NCBI RefSeq assembly: GCF_025698545.1 | Contig: NC_068569.1 | Span: 12,958,001 to 13,022,000, forward strand | Reading direction: 5' to 3' | From: Gossypium raimondii | Lineage: Eukaryota > Streptophyta > Magnoliopsida > Malvales > Malvaceae | DNA length: 64,000 bases | Shown: positions 1 to 12,330 of the stretch, one piece after another | Layout of the letters: each line of letters begins with the position of its first letter | Position numbering within the stretch: the stretch's first letter is position 1 | Made by a program: the position numbers and the translations under genes | The notes under the pieces: model-generated | Told to the model about the DNA's origin: nothing | The model's input: only the letters and a program-made list of their open reading frames with translations | The model's database searches: none

Positions 1-1250
1 ATATGAACTCAATGAATCCAAAGACTTATCTTGTAGGTGTATATCATATGTTATGTCAGTGTAGAATGTTTATAATATTATAGATAACTGTTAGGGTTAG
101 TTGGAGACCGGCAAACCCAACTAAATGGGACCGGAGAGGGTGCTCTCCCAGCATAATGTGTGGGTACTGAGTACAGTGTCTTTATTCATATGGAACCCCA
201 TTTCAACAAAGGGAAGAATTTATTGACCCCCAAAAATAGGAGCAAAATAATTGTGGGAGTACTCATGATGCTGGGTATTGAATGGTTCTTATTTTTTAAA
301 AAATAATAGCAGTACCGTAACTTTAACAAATAGATAGATAATTACATTCATCAATTCAGGATAGTTCGTGATCAACTCTGAACAATGCATCTCTTACTCT
401 CCAACACTGCCTCTAATCTTTTCAACCCGAAACATTTTTCGAGTGTTGACATGCAAATATTATAACTAAGTTCCATTGGAGATAGATAAAGAACAATGGC
501 CCAAATGGCCCCAGGACCTACTAGGATCAGTACCCATCTTTTTTGGGCCTTCAAACATTTTATTTATAATTGATAGACAGCTCACCATAGGGTATATGTC
601 TTTTTTTAGTTGGTGTGATGACGAACATTTATGAATTTTTGTTTATGTGGTATTATTTGATAAATTAAAAAATTAAAGCTAAAATTAAAAAATATTCTAT
701 ATTTAGAATAATTTGAAAACTTCAAAAATCAGGTCTTTGTCGAGTTTCTACTTTTACTATTTTCTTGATCTTTCATTGGGGACAAAAATCATAAAAGCTA
801 ATTAATTTGCAAATCACGGTTGATTTTCTTTTTTCTTAATCACCAAAATGAAGTTCAGAAATTGCGCAGAATTTATCTAATTTTCTTTTAGGATACTGTA
901 TTTCAAAATAAATTATCTAACACATTGAAAATTCCCAATAGCTTTATTATGTATATTTTAATGTAAAACTTCCTAGTTTAATTTTAAAATGTAGTTCTAT
1001 ATGAACTTCCAGATTTATGCTTAGTTTTATTTTATTTGTATGTTTTATTATACATTTTCAGAAAGGCCTAACCAAACTGAATTGTTACACTTCTTTTATT
1101 GTTCTTTTCCCGAATAGTCTGGGAGGATTAAGAATTTTGAGCTATTTAAATATTTAATTAAAATTTTAAAAAATTTCCAGAAACTTGATGAAAATGCAGA
1201 AAAAAATTTGAGAGCTATTGACAAAAAGAAATTCCAACATCTTCTAAGGA

Positions 1251-1320
1251 GCGCCACGTGTCCTTTTCTCCATGCGGGCGGATCAACAATAGGCGGAGTT
1301 CAAATCTTTTATATACTAAA
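1251..1320 (+). promoter_or_regulatory. G-box plus TATA-like cluster
   Basis: GCCACGTGTC at 1253-1262 contains a perfect G-box (CACGTG, 1255-1260) of the type bound by bZIP and bHLH factors and seen in ABA-response elements. About 50 bases later TTATATACTA (1309-1318) could act as a TATA box. The first ATG downstream opens only a ten-codon frame, so no gene can be attached. It may be a distal element or a chance match. Confidence 0.25.
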
Positions 1321-1900
1321 ACGCCTTTCAATTTCCCATGCGATTTGTTTATGGCACCTCCTCCATTAACCCCCATCTTGTAAAACTAAACACACAGACT
1401 GCAAAAACAAACAAAACCAGTGGAGTTTTAATGTCCGAAAATTTTGAGCTGGAATCATTAACGTGAAAGTTAATGATTCTAACAACCCTGAAATTGATTG
1501 ATTTCAACTTTTTAACTCCAAATTACTCTGGGCTTTTAAGTTTGTTTGCTGAAAACAATGTTACAAATGAACTTTCCCCCTGAAATATGAACCATTACCC
1601 TTTTTTTTAGTCTCATATTCCTGTCATGAACTGCCTCTCTTTAAGTTTTCACCTGTCACCATTGCCTGCCCATTTACTTCTAAATTAAACACCCCTGAAC
1701 TTAAATTTAAAGGAAATTAATCAATCAATGCGATACTTTAAAAAAATTGGGTAACAAGTAAAGAACCCTTTCTTTTTTTTGTTATTTAATGGTGTTGGTT
1801 CCTTTCAGAATGCAGTTGTTCTAATTCGAGGGGAAGTAAATGCAGGTTTAAGTGAAGTATGAACTGTACAAAATTCATCAATTTCTGTAAATTTGTATAA

Positions 1901-1925
1901 CCCCCCCCCCCCCCCAAAAAAAAAA
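1901..1925. repeat. Poly(C)15-poly(A)10 tract
   Basis: Fifteen C followed directly by ten A. A very similar C13/A11 junction lies at 11274-11297. Confidence 0.9.
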
Positions 1926-2752
1926 TGTTGAACAGAGTAAGTTGCATCAAATAGAAAATGAGTAAGAGTTATGAATAGACAAGCCAACAAGAATCCCATT
2001 TTCTTTTGTTTTCTAGCTTGTTTAGATAGTATGATTACTCCATTTGTGTGAACCTAATGAAATATTGAAACAAACCCATTTCTTTTCTCTTGAAACGAAA
2101 GAAACTTAAATGTAATATATGAATAGGAGGCTAACAGCATTGATTCTCTTGCTGTCTACAAAGATTTCGATTACTCGTTTTGTTTGAGGAATCATTTAGC
2201 AGAAAACAGAGTTGAGTATCACCTCCTCCATTTCCCTATATATGAGGTGTCCCGTTTCTTTAATGCATGGGAGGAAGAACTGTTAGCCAAATACCATTCA
2301 TGATAAGACATATCATATTAAGAAATAATTACATAATTATTCATGATAAGACATACCTTTGCTGGTCCATAGATTAAAAAGAAAATGAGATTTTTGAAAC
2401 ATGGCGGTAAGTTGATGGTTAAAGTGTTGTTGTTCAATGTCTAAACGGGTGTGATTATGTGACCAAATTAAGATAATGAAATAGAAAATTGGTTATATTA
2501 ATCAACTCTCTCTTGTGATTTGCAAAGCTGAAACTCCTCTCCCCTGGGACCCATATCATTAATTGCTCCTTGTTTAAGGAAGAATCTCTCAGATGAGCCA
2601 ATCCAAGACAGGCGCTCTTATTGACCACCTCTTGTACTTTTAACACTAGCTGCGATTTTGTGTTCCGCTTGCGATATTTTGTGATCCTCATCTTCATTCA
2701 TTCACTTGCCATTTTCGTTTCATTTGTTTCTTGCTGTTGGAGCTCTCAACCC

Positions 2753-4228
2753 ATGGCTGCTGAGGTAAATAATTCTTCTTCTTATTGGTTGTTTTCTGTT
2801 GATCATGAATGTGAACTTTTTTTTTTCGTGAATTTATGTTTTGATTTTCTGGTAACCAAGAATCGGTTTCTGGGTTTTAGTTCCTTTATGTTCTTGGTTT
2901 CTTGCTCATATATTTGGTGGTTGGGAATAGTAACTGAAAGATTTTGGCCCCTGGTTATGCTGAATGTCACCGCTGTCGCGGTAATAGTAACTTGCTGTTT
3001 ACTAATGATAGAATAATCTAAATTTGAAAGCTTTTCATAATTCATACTATTTTCTTTGGAGACGTAAAAGTGTTATCATGGCCTTTTCCTCTTCCTGATT
3101 CATGGGTTTCTAGAGAGAACCTAATTAAGGTATGCTTAAATTTATGGTGTTTTAAGTAGAATTACAACCGGGACTTTATCTCAGTGCTTTCTCTGGTTAG
3201 CACTTACTGATCTGTGCCGACTGTCTTCTCTGGTTACCACTTACTGTGTCGTTGGTTGGTCGCAGCTTAGATTTTAATCCATGCTTTTGATGTTCTAGCA
3301 GCACCAAATGTAGTCAAAACAGAAAGAATCTCCGGACCCTGTGTTTATTACTTATCTAGTTTGAATTTAAATTTGTTAGTATTTGATGCAAGAGAAAAGG
3401 GGTGATGAATGTTCATTTGATATTAACTAGCATGTTTGATTACAAAGGAAGGTCCTTAAGTAACATTGATGCCTCTGTTTCATCAGAATGGGCTCTTTGG
3501 CTTGTGTTTGAAGGGTGAAACTGACATTTATGATTTATGTGTGATAAGGAATTTGACACTAAAATGTCATAAAAAACTTTTTGAGTTTGCCATCCCCCAC
3601 GTGGCTTTTGCCAAACTTCCTTTGTTCAATCTCTTTCAGTTTTTTGAGAAGGATTATCATTGAACATTTGAATGCTAAATTTTGAATCGATTACCTTTTC
3701 CCCAGAATCATGAAACGTCCAATGGTTGGCCACTTGGACTACAGATAATGAATATAAGGCTTGGGTTACAACAAAGGTTACAGGCTGCGGCTCCAGCTGT
3801 GGAACCATACTTTTTGCACATTCCCTCTAGCAGTTTTTCCTCATTCTCCTCTTCCAACCTTGACACCGAGGTAACCAACCTTTTCTTCCCCCATTTGCTG
3901 GCTCAACATTCAAGCCTTGCAACAAATATTTACCAATACATGCTATTTCTTGCATTGCTACCAGTCCTCAGCATCATTTTTCCAAGATAACAGCGTATCC
4001 CTGGGGAAGCTAATTGGATATGGACCAGGTGAAAGAGAATCGTTGTATTTACAGAACTCAATCCATACGGATCAGAGCTGTAGGCTACCTGTAAGAGGTG
4101 CCTGCAACTGCAAGGATAAAGGACGCAGTGCAGATGCGTCTCAGTCTCAGGGGATTTGTATTCCTCTCCTACTAGGAGCTCTACTAAAGATTACTGGAAA
4201 CAAGATCAAGTCAAAGCGATTGGAATGA
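2753..4228 (+). CDS. Plant-specific At3g17950-like protein
   Basis: Three exons: 2753-2764, 3706-3870 and 3965-4228, giving 146 residues. Exon 1 codes only MAAE before a GTAAAT donor; both introns are phase 0. Exon 2 carries NGWPLGLQIMNIRLG and, at its end, SSFSSFSSSNLDTE; exon 3 opens with SSASFFQDNSVSLGKLIG. This motif order (NGWPLGL, SSNLDTE, SFF-D-SVSLG-LIG) is the hallmark of a small uncharacterised family found only in land plants, of which I recall At3g17950 as a member. No enzymatic motif is visible. The serine-rich middle and basic C-terminus (KSKRLE) suggest a regulatory or scaffold role, which is a guess. An in-frame ATG 44 codons upstream (2621) would add a hydrophobic leader. I chose 2753 because the family starts near here. 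The gene converges on the next one. Confidence 0.8.
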
Positions 4229-4891
4229 ATTCCATTCCTCTTCTACCAAATTCTTTTCTCCTGTGTTTCATAAGTTAGTCATCAATACTGCCGTCAACCG
4301 TCCAACAGCACTATCGAATTAACATAGGAGTTTGAGAAACTGGAAACTCGAATGTTATTTTCATTTTAAGATGATCAAGTTCGACATTGATTTCAGGCAA
4401 ATGATTCAAAAACAAAAGGCTAGTTATGTTCTTGCTTAGCACAAATGTTTGCGTTTTGACTTTTGTTCCAGAAAGCAAAGGCTTCCTCAAATCACCACAC
4501 AATCCAAGTAAAACCAGAATGCCAAAGGTTCAAATGAATACCATTAAGCTCGACATCACTTGGAAGCAAATATTTGAAGAACAAACGAGATTCAATAAAG
4601 CATTTAAACCAACGAACAACTCGATTTAGAAAGATCTTACTATCAACACTTAAATTTCCAGATGCAATTTGTTCACTAGAAAGCAGTCTTGTACATATTC
4701 CACTAGTACTTAATCTAGACCATTAGATGTTAAAAAGTATGATGCAGAAGACCAACCATCAGCAAGATTTGTATACCAAACCCAACACGTTCACAATGAA
4801 AATTGTACCATAATAGCATCTCGCCAACATTATGAAGGGTAAACCAGAATCATCAGGTCAATCCATAAGAACTCTTTCGGTATCCAGCAGC
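4229..4891. other. Convergent 3' region
   Basis: Stop codons of two convergent genes lie 663 bases apart. The stretch between should hold both 3' UTRs and polyadenylation sites. Open frames here read as low-quality, non-conserved sequence. No separate gene is seen. Confidence 0.6.
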
Positions 4892-5987
4892 TTAGGTCTC
4901 AGCAATCTCGTCATTTTCAAGCACACTAACCAACTCATACTCGACAAGCGATAGATTGTTATCCTCTTTAACAACAAAGTTGGCAGGGTCAGTGACCTCG
5001 ATGCGGCCCCATTTGTCGACAGCCAGCCTCATAGAACCCTTAAACATATCGATCTTCGCATTACGAAGAATTACAGTGTCATCGGGCTTCATCAAGTCAA
5101 CTGCAAAATGATTCAAGCATCATCATGGAGTTTAAGACTGAGCAGTTTAAATGTATAACCTCTGTAAAAGTGAAAACCAAAAACCAAAGCAAAATACGAG
5201 TTCACAATTTTTGCAATTGTGAGAACGCGACAATTTCACAGATAGGCCACCAAGTTTTACTATGATTAATAAATTAAGGATTTGAACGCCAATTAAATCC
5301 AATGTTTGAGTCTTGATTAATTTACCATATCTCTTCGAGAGTTTCTTAAAAAGTTTCATATTGAGAAATAGAATTAAAAACATTAACACCATGGCAAATC
5401 AACGATTAATCAAGAAACTCAATTCGTGTAACATCGCAATACTAAATAAACCTTAATTAACAGCTAGATCCTAGATCATATCAAATCCACACTAGCACCA
5501 ACAAAACAACGAACAAAAAATAAAAGCTTCTGAATGCCACTGTGTTTCATATAAACAAGCCAAAAAAAAAAAAGAACGGAAAGAACATAGCTTTTGGAAT
5601 TAAGGATGAAATAAAACGTACCCTTTTGAGAGAAATTAAGATCCGATCGGTAGAGCATAAAACTTTTTTTAAGAAACAGAAAAAAAAAAAGAAGGGTTAG
5701 AAAATTGGACCTTGCTCATTACGAGCAGTGAAGAGGACAGTGCCGGTCTCGTCTCCGACAAGGCACTCAGCGATGCGGGTTTGGCGGAGATTTCGAGAAG
5801 CGGCTCGACCCTTTTGAAGGACCATGTTAGAGGACAATACCTTGGCGACTAAGGTGTGGCCTTTTGTCCCTGGTTTTAGCTGATCTACTTTCACAAACAC
5901 CGGCTTTCTCTTCTCCGTCGTTTTATTTTGTTGTTGTTGCTGCTGCTGCTGTTGTCCTTGTCGTTTTGGCTGCCCTGTCGTCGCCAT
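4892..5987 (-). CDS. OB-fold nucleic-acid-binding protein (At4g28440/At2g33845-like)
   Basis: Two exons on the minus strand: 5987-5711 and 5100-4892, giving 161 residues. The donor is CAAG|GTCCAA and the acceptor TTTTGCAG|TTGACT; the codon for V is split. After a basic glutamine-rich head (residues 8-20) the core follows the family closely: KPVFVKVDQLKPGTKGHTL, then ECLVGDETG, VLFTARNEQVDLMKP, VILRNAKIDMFKGSMRL, AVDKWGRIEV and a C-terminal KEDNNLSLVEYELV. This is the single OB-fold domain shared with SOSS-B/hSSB proteins and predicted to bind single-stranded DNA or RNA. The plant proteins are small and poorly characterised. The intron falls where I recall it in Arabidopsis homologues. The Q run is coded by mixed CAA/CAG. 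A TTCTC repeat lies in the presumed 5' UTR. Confidence 0.93.
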
Positions 5988-6675
5988 TGTTTCAAATTGA
6001 CAAAACCTCTTCTCTTCTCTTCTCTTCTCTTCTCTTCTCTGCTTTTCTTACTTTTTTCAGAGCTTGTGGGAGAAAGAGAAATGGGGTAGCCCTAGAAGTA
6101 GAACAGAAATTGAAGCATTCCTACTTTTCTCTCGATGGGAAAGTAAACGATGGCGTTTTAGCTACTTTAAAAAGATTGACTTTGAAGCCATTTTTCTTTC
6201 TATGGATTTGTCTTAATATTTATTTCTAAAATACAACTAATGAAAATGACTCTACAAATCCTTTGTTACATGATTGATGAAAATAATCAATTATGGTATT
6301 TTCCATCAATAATTAAACGTCATTGTTTCTACGAATAACTGCAACTTTTTCATTCTTGAAATATGGAAGTGGGTATGGCATGAATTATGAAACACTCCAA
6401 CACCCAATACTCCTCTGAATAATAATCAACAATCATTATTTTATTACATAATTATCAGTTATCTGTCGCTTTAAGATCAAAGTCCAATTATAAGCATTTA
6501 GAGGGTGCTCTGCTCCTGTACCAAGAAAAACACTGCATTCATATTCATTTGTCGAATGAATGGCCTTGGGCCAATTGACATATCTATCCATTATTCAAGG
6601 TAATAATTCAAATAAATGGTGTACAGTATATGATAACATTTACTTACAGAGCGATACAAATAATGCGAAAATTTC
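5988..6675. other. Spacer between OB-fold gene and MACPF gene
   Basis: The left part is the 5' leader and promoter of the minus-strand OB-fold gene, with the TTCTC repeat. The right part is the presumed 3' UTR of the minus-strand MACPF gene. No separate gene is seen. Confidence 0.5.
6007..6040. repeat. TTCTC pentanucleotide microsatellite
   Basis: About seven copies of CTTCT/TTCTC just upstream of the OB-fold gene's start codon. On the coding strand this is a GAGAA-rich stretch, typical of plant 5' UTRs. Confidence 0.9.
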
Positions 6676-9600
6676 TCACATCAACATCAGACTTTCTTCT
6701 GAAATAACTGTTAGCAATGAATACTTAGCTTTGATCGAAATTCTGCCACCTTCTACACAGAGTTTGGCTCCGGTTACCACCCAATATCCAGGTGTATCCT
6801 GAGGTCCTCTAACTATCTCCTTTGTGTCCACAAAGTTTGTCATTTTGGGTGCTTTGGTTGGTGAAGGTGGACCACCTGGAAAAACTGCTGAATTTAAGTC
6901 CACTTTGGTCGGCTTCTCATTTGGATTCAGTCCTGAACTGAACCTCGTGCTGATCAACATTGAGAACATTCCAGATTTCCGTGACAATGTTGAGGGTCCA
7001 TCCCATTCTGGTCTACGAAGCCTGGCAGAGGCCACCATGGAGAACCCAAGCCTCAGGAACAGAACTTTCCTCATCCCAACAACCTTTACCTCGAACCAAG
7101 CTTTGGTCACGATAGGAGCAGTACATTCAAAGTGGGTTCCGTTGTAGTGTACAGGGGCAGTGCATACATGCGAGAATATGCTCCACTTGACAGGTTCCAA
7201 ATACCCACGTTCGGGCTCAACGATCGACTCATAGCTGTGGTCATCTGAGAGCGGGAGGATTGTAGGGAGAGTTGAGAGATGCTGAAGATGGATTGCTAGA
7301 TGGTCACTCTTCTTACCCTCCAAGTATAGGCGTATTCCTGTCACCGGTCGTTTTCCAGTATCAACCTGCAATTACGGATTTGGAACTCGAGAATCGGTGA
7401 AATAAGAATAGTAATCACATGCATGATTTATGCAGATTGTTTTTGCAATTATAACCATTTTAATCCGTGGCAATCATCCTGCAACATCATTATTTTGGTT
7501 CTAACAAAATTATTTGACCCCATTTTTGTGTTACATTGGTAAAAAAGGGAAACCAGTCGATTGTATTATGAGCTCAAAAAGCAAGCACTTTATCAGCATG
7601 CTCAGAAGCTTAGATGACATTAAATAAAACGACAAGTCAATCAACAATCCAATATCAACACTGCATCTACAATGGTAAAAATGTTAAGCATGGCTAAGCA
7701 AGCAGTCCACCAAGGGGTTCATGTAGAGTTGATGAGGAATTCGGGTAGATGCATTTATAAATTTTCAGACACAATCATTCCAAGTATCAACTATCACGGA
7801 ACTTCACTTAAGCAGCAAACAATCATAAATAACTACTAAAATGTCAAAAGAAATGGCGCAAGTAAAACTGTGTGCTGCGAAATGATACCCGTGCAGTATT
7901 AACATAAAGCTTAGGCCCCATAAAAGTGAACTGAAGTGATGGGGATGATTGTTTTCTGTGCTTGAGACCAAGAGGCAGATCACTGTATACGGGAGCCCAT
8001 TGTCGAGGTATTTGAAATTCGAGAAATACATGGAGTTCCTCTATCGGTGGTTTATCTGCATGATATTAACAATCATTAGAAGCCAAAATCAGAGCACACA
8101 TAAGCACCATATTAACAAAGAAGGATGCAGTTATATGATTTGCGAAAACAATGATCTTCCATATACACCAACATTCACTCAAAATGAAACAACTAGGAAA
8201 TCACTGTCAGCAAAAACTTTGAATTTAATGTACCTTATAATTTATTATAGATCTTCAAGGAGCATAAACAATCCCATTTTTTACAAGAGTAGTACAATGT
8301 GCCAAAGTATGAATAAATTGTAATTCAAAATAAAAATATTGCATTTGTGAAGTATTAATATGTAAATGAACTAATTAAACCCCAGCTGACAGGGAAAAAT
8401 CCAGTTTACAGAAATTGCCCTTATGTAATCTAGTGCCATCAAGACATTTAGCCTCGGAAAAAACCAAACTAACGGTATAACAAGTATGCAAACTCACATC
8501 GTAAGTACAAGTTCACTGCATGGCTTAAAAATCCATTTCCCCGGGCACAGCTCAGTAGAGAAGTAATAGGCACAAGGGATATTGATATGACATTTGGTGA
8601 CTGCGATATTGTTGACAGCCACTGGCTATGACTTTGACCGAAATCAATGCCTCCCCTACGAATATAGATATTCATAATGTCCTGCAACAAAAACAAAAAT
8701 CAAATGGAGTCGTCACCTCTACTAAAAGCGGGGTGCAGGTGCAATTCCTAAACAACAGTTAAAATAAAAACCATCAAACTTACATTATTCTTTGAGCAAG
8801 TGACAACAGGTGGCCTCATTGATCCAGCGAGCACCCCTTGATGAAGTTGCCCGGGAATATAATGTTCTCCCTAAAGCAATCGATGGAAACAAATTAGTGA
8901 GAAAAAATTATTTCCAAAGCCTTGCCAACAGTGTTCTTCCATGAACTAATATGTAGAAGGGGTCAAGTAATAATTAGTTTGAATTGTAATCCTTCTATCT
9001 CCTATATGGCATTATCGTTACCTTGATTACTTATTGCCAAGGAAATTTTACAGTGCATACTGAACATTCCCCCCGCAATTATCTAAAAACTGTAATTTTG
9101 CCTACCTACCCTAGAATGCAAAAGTGAATAGAATAATAGGCATGCACAATTCATTCAGATTTTTAAGATTAAATGCACCTTTGGTTTTTCCGAGAATGGA
9201 GAAGTTCCTATATTTTCTGAAAATCTCTCATCAGCTAATTGCTTTAAAGTTTTCTGCACTTCATTGGGCTGAAGATTTGAATTTTGTAATTGTTTTACAT
9301 GTATAACATCTTTACCTCCCATTTTAACCCCAACAACAACGTGAGTACCATATTTTTCAATGAACCTGGGAAAAACCATGATCAGCACGGGTTTAGTACA
9401 AATTATCAATACTACTAACACACACGGTTAACGTCAATGGGAGCACTAAATTTATAAGTGCAATTGCTTTGCACATGTTATAATCAGATTCATCAAAAAC
9501 AAAGTAATCATAATTCTTTCCCGGGGAAGTTTTTTACTCCAAAAGGTTACGTATATGAAGAACTTACTCAGCAATGGCAGCAGGGTCCCATGTAGTAGGC

Positions 9601-10574
9601 ACCTCTTGTTTCACACGCTCGGACAAAGTTATGTTTGTTCTTTCCAACTCAACATTGTACAGTGTTAAGAACCAACCATCATAGGCAAGACCTTTCGCGG
9701 CACAGGCATCCTTCTGCCAGCAGCCTTTGAACTCGAACATGGCATTGAATAGGCCGGAAGGAATCTTGCCGGATAATGATAGATCCCGATTGAACTTCTC
9801 TGACATCTAGCATAAAATGACCCCCAATTTAATTTCAAACAAATCAAGCCAAGTCTGAAGAAAAAAGAAAAAACTCTCCGGGGCTTTCTTTTTCTTCCTG
9901 GTTTTCTATTTTCTAATCTTGAAGCATAGGGATGCCATTTTGTTATTTCTTTGTGGACAAGTTTAGTTGCAAAACAACTTCCAAAGAACAAAGATATGCA
10001 AGAACCAGCAAAAAGAGCATAAGCAAGAAAAGATGATCATAGGAGCTCTCTTGAATACTCTGGAACTTTACATTATAAATAATACAAATTGTGGACTCTA
10101 AATATTGAAGCATATTCAAATTTGCGAAAATTTTTCCCTCAAATAGAAAACAAAGCACAAACCAAAATTAGCAAACAAAAAGCAAAACTTCCCTATAATT
10201 CTAATATTATTAGTACTAGTAACTCTCTCTTTTTCATTTATTTAAACAGTACTAAACCAGCAAAATAAACACAAATATACCAAAGGAAAAGGTCAAAAAC
10301 TTACCTGGCTAAAAGAAAGAACATCAGAACGAAACCTGGTACGCTCGCCTTTATCGTATTTAATCGAATTGGGAACATCTTTTACAACAACTCCATCAGG
10401 AAAAACCAGGTCCCGAGTCGCTGCTGAGTCAAGTTCGATCAATCTGGAGCCGGAAGGGCCAGGCAGGCAGGCGGATAGCCTGACATCCCTGCACAAGTCG
10501 AATCCGAAACCGATAACTGAAACGGCCTTTTCAGCCGCCGATTGCGGGTCCATTTGATAGAGATTCCCGGGCAT
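6676..10574 (-). CDS. MACPF (perforin-like) protein, NSL1/CAD1 family
   Basis: Seven exons on the minus strand: 10574-10305, 9806-9568, 9365-9179, 8870-8784, 8681-8498, 8055-7889 and 7365-6676. They join in frame to 607 residues, almost exactly the length I recall for At4g24290. The perforin signature YGTHVVVGVKMGG starts at Tyr175; other family blocks are KGERTRFRSDVLSF, KIPSGLFNAMFEF, SFVPITSLL-like LVPITSLL, PRQWAPVYSDLPLG, GPKLYVNT, TGIRLYLEGKKS, LAIHLQHLSTLP and a C-terminal RGPQDTPGYWVVTGAKL. Plant members (CAD1, NSL1) restrain salicylate-dependent cell death and immunity; pore formation is inferred from the fold and not shown in plants. No signal peptide is visible. A second in-frame ATG at codon 8 (MDPQSAAEKA) may be the real start, since family members often begin near it. 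Intron borders are all GT-AG. Confidence 0.95.
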
Positions 10575-11273
10575 GGATTCCTAATGAGACGGTAGCTGGA
10601 GTTGCGTGTGGGTTTTAGTGAAACTGGGTATGTATTATGGGGTTTTACCCACTGCTGAGGAAGGAGATGGCCCATTGAAATGGTCTTCGGTCCGAGTTAT
10701 TTTATCGATTTTTAATTTTTATTTTAAAAAAAATTTGCCTGTTTCGGGGGGGAAACAGAGATATGGAGGTGACGTTGGAAACTATGACGTTTGACTTGAG
10801 AGTTCAGACAGACAGAAGCTAATGTAAACAAGGGAAGTTTACCAGTCGGCTGGCGTGGAAACTAACTGAAACTGCATACTTGTTTCCAGATGGAAACGTG
10901 TTTGGTAAAGTTTGGCTTTTTGAATGTTGAAAAGAAACTATAAATTGATTAAAAAGAAAAAGATTGAAAAGTCATTAATAAAGAAATCAAATGCAAGGAG
11001 CAAATTTCTTTCAGTACCCTAAGTTACGTATTGACTTGACTTTGGGGATGGTTCCGATGGCGCTTTCAGGAAGTTCAAACGAACTTTTGTCGAGAATAAT
11101 CAAGATGAGCGTTTTTAACACTCCCAATTTTCAACTTGTGGAATAGTTAATCTATGATGGGATCCATCTGAGAAATTTTCACCCCCCTCGAAACTTGGAA
11201 CGAGGCAGTCCCTTTCCTTACTAGCTAGTCCCAATAAATCAATATTATCTAACATAAGCTATAACTAAACCCA

Positions 11274-11297
11274 CCCCCCCCCCCCCAAAAAAAAAAA
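11274..11297. repeat. Poly(C)13-poly(A)11 tract
   Basis: Thirteen C followed directly by eleven A, preceded by CCCA. It mirrors the tract at 1901-1925 in the same orientation. Confidence 0.9.
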
Positions 11298-11989
11298 TCA
11301 ACACGCTTGTTAATATATTGGACTGAAGTATTAAAGCCTGCCTAATCTATTATAATCCAATGATTTGTAGTAGCTTTAAACTTATGATGGGATAGAATGC
11401 AGGATGCTTTAGATTCTATTGATACAGACCTACATATTATTTGATTACATGTATCGATTTAACATCAAGATTTAATTCATTATCCTTGGTAATTAGTTTT
11501 TCTTTTTGAATTATAAAAAGAAGATAAAGTCTTAATAATAAAATAATTAGTGTAACTCGAACTCAAGTCATATCTAAGAAGTGTATATCCTGATGATCAG
11601 GTCAACACAAAAGGTTCGATAATTGATATTATCAGCATCCTCAATATTTATTGGTATATTTTATTTATCAAGAGAGTTCTCTTGTAATTATATGAGAGGA
11701 ATATTAATGATTAATTAATCACAATAAATTCACTGATAAATTTTATCAATATTTGGATGTACATTGAAAATAGTTTCGTGAATTTAAGAATAATTATAAC
11801 AATGAGATTAATTACTTTAGCAAGATGTTAAATAACGTAGTAGTAATATTAAAATTAATAGTTATATATATATAAATATTTGGATTCAAATGCAAGGATG
11901 AGATAATAATAATAATAATTTATTAATTTATTAATTTTTGTCAACATATTATAAATATGTCGTTATAAATAAAATTTTCAATAAAATAA

Positions 11990-12330
11990 AATATATTAAT
12001 CCCATATAAAAATAAATGTATGTATTCATTTCCTAAAATGTGTCCAATTGAACCAAAATCAAAATTTCGCATATACATATGAACCACAATTCAAGTTTCA
12101 TGTGTCTAATTGCACCATATAAAAGTTCAAGTATCAAATTGCACATTAGACCAAAATTTATGTATAAGTTTGATATTTATCTATTTATTTTAATATTTTT
12201 TACATTATTCTAAGTAAATAAATAATTATTTATAAATGTTCGCATTGATATTTAACAAATAAAATTTCAATAACTTCGTTTTATGTACGTTTATATAAAT
12301 ATTTTAGTTATTTATTTATTTTAGATTGTT
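11990..12330. repeat. Dispersed AT-rich repeat, copy 1
   Basis: The stretch with CAATTGAACCAAAATCAAAA and CACAATTCAAGTTTCATG resembles 59260-59760 in the same orientation. Its edges are unclear and no target duplication could be fixed. Confidence 0.45.

Larger units (their letters stand above)
1..2752. other. Upstream non-coding stretch
   Basis: No gene is supported here. The stretch is AT-rich and open frames are short and low-complexity. It holds a promoter-like cluster near 1251-1320, a C15/A10 homopolymer junction at 1901-1925, and a direct repeat of about 16 bases (TTCATGATAAGACATA) near 2298 and 2340. A TATA-like CTATATATGA lies near 2236. The last several hundred bases probably act as promoter and 5' leader for the gene whose coding part starts at 2753. 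Confidence 0.5.
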
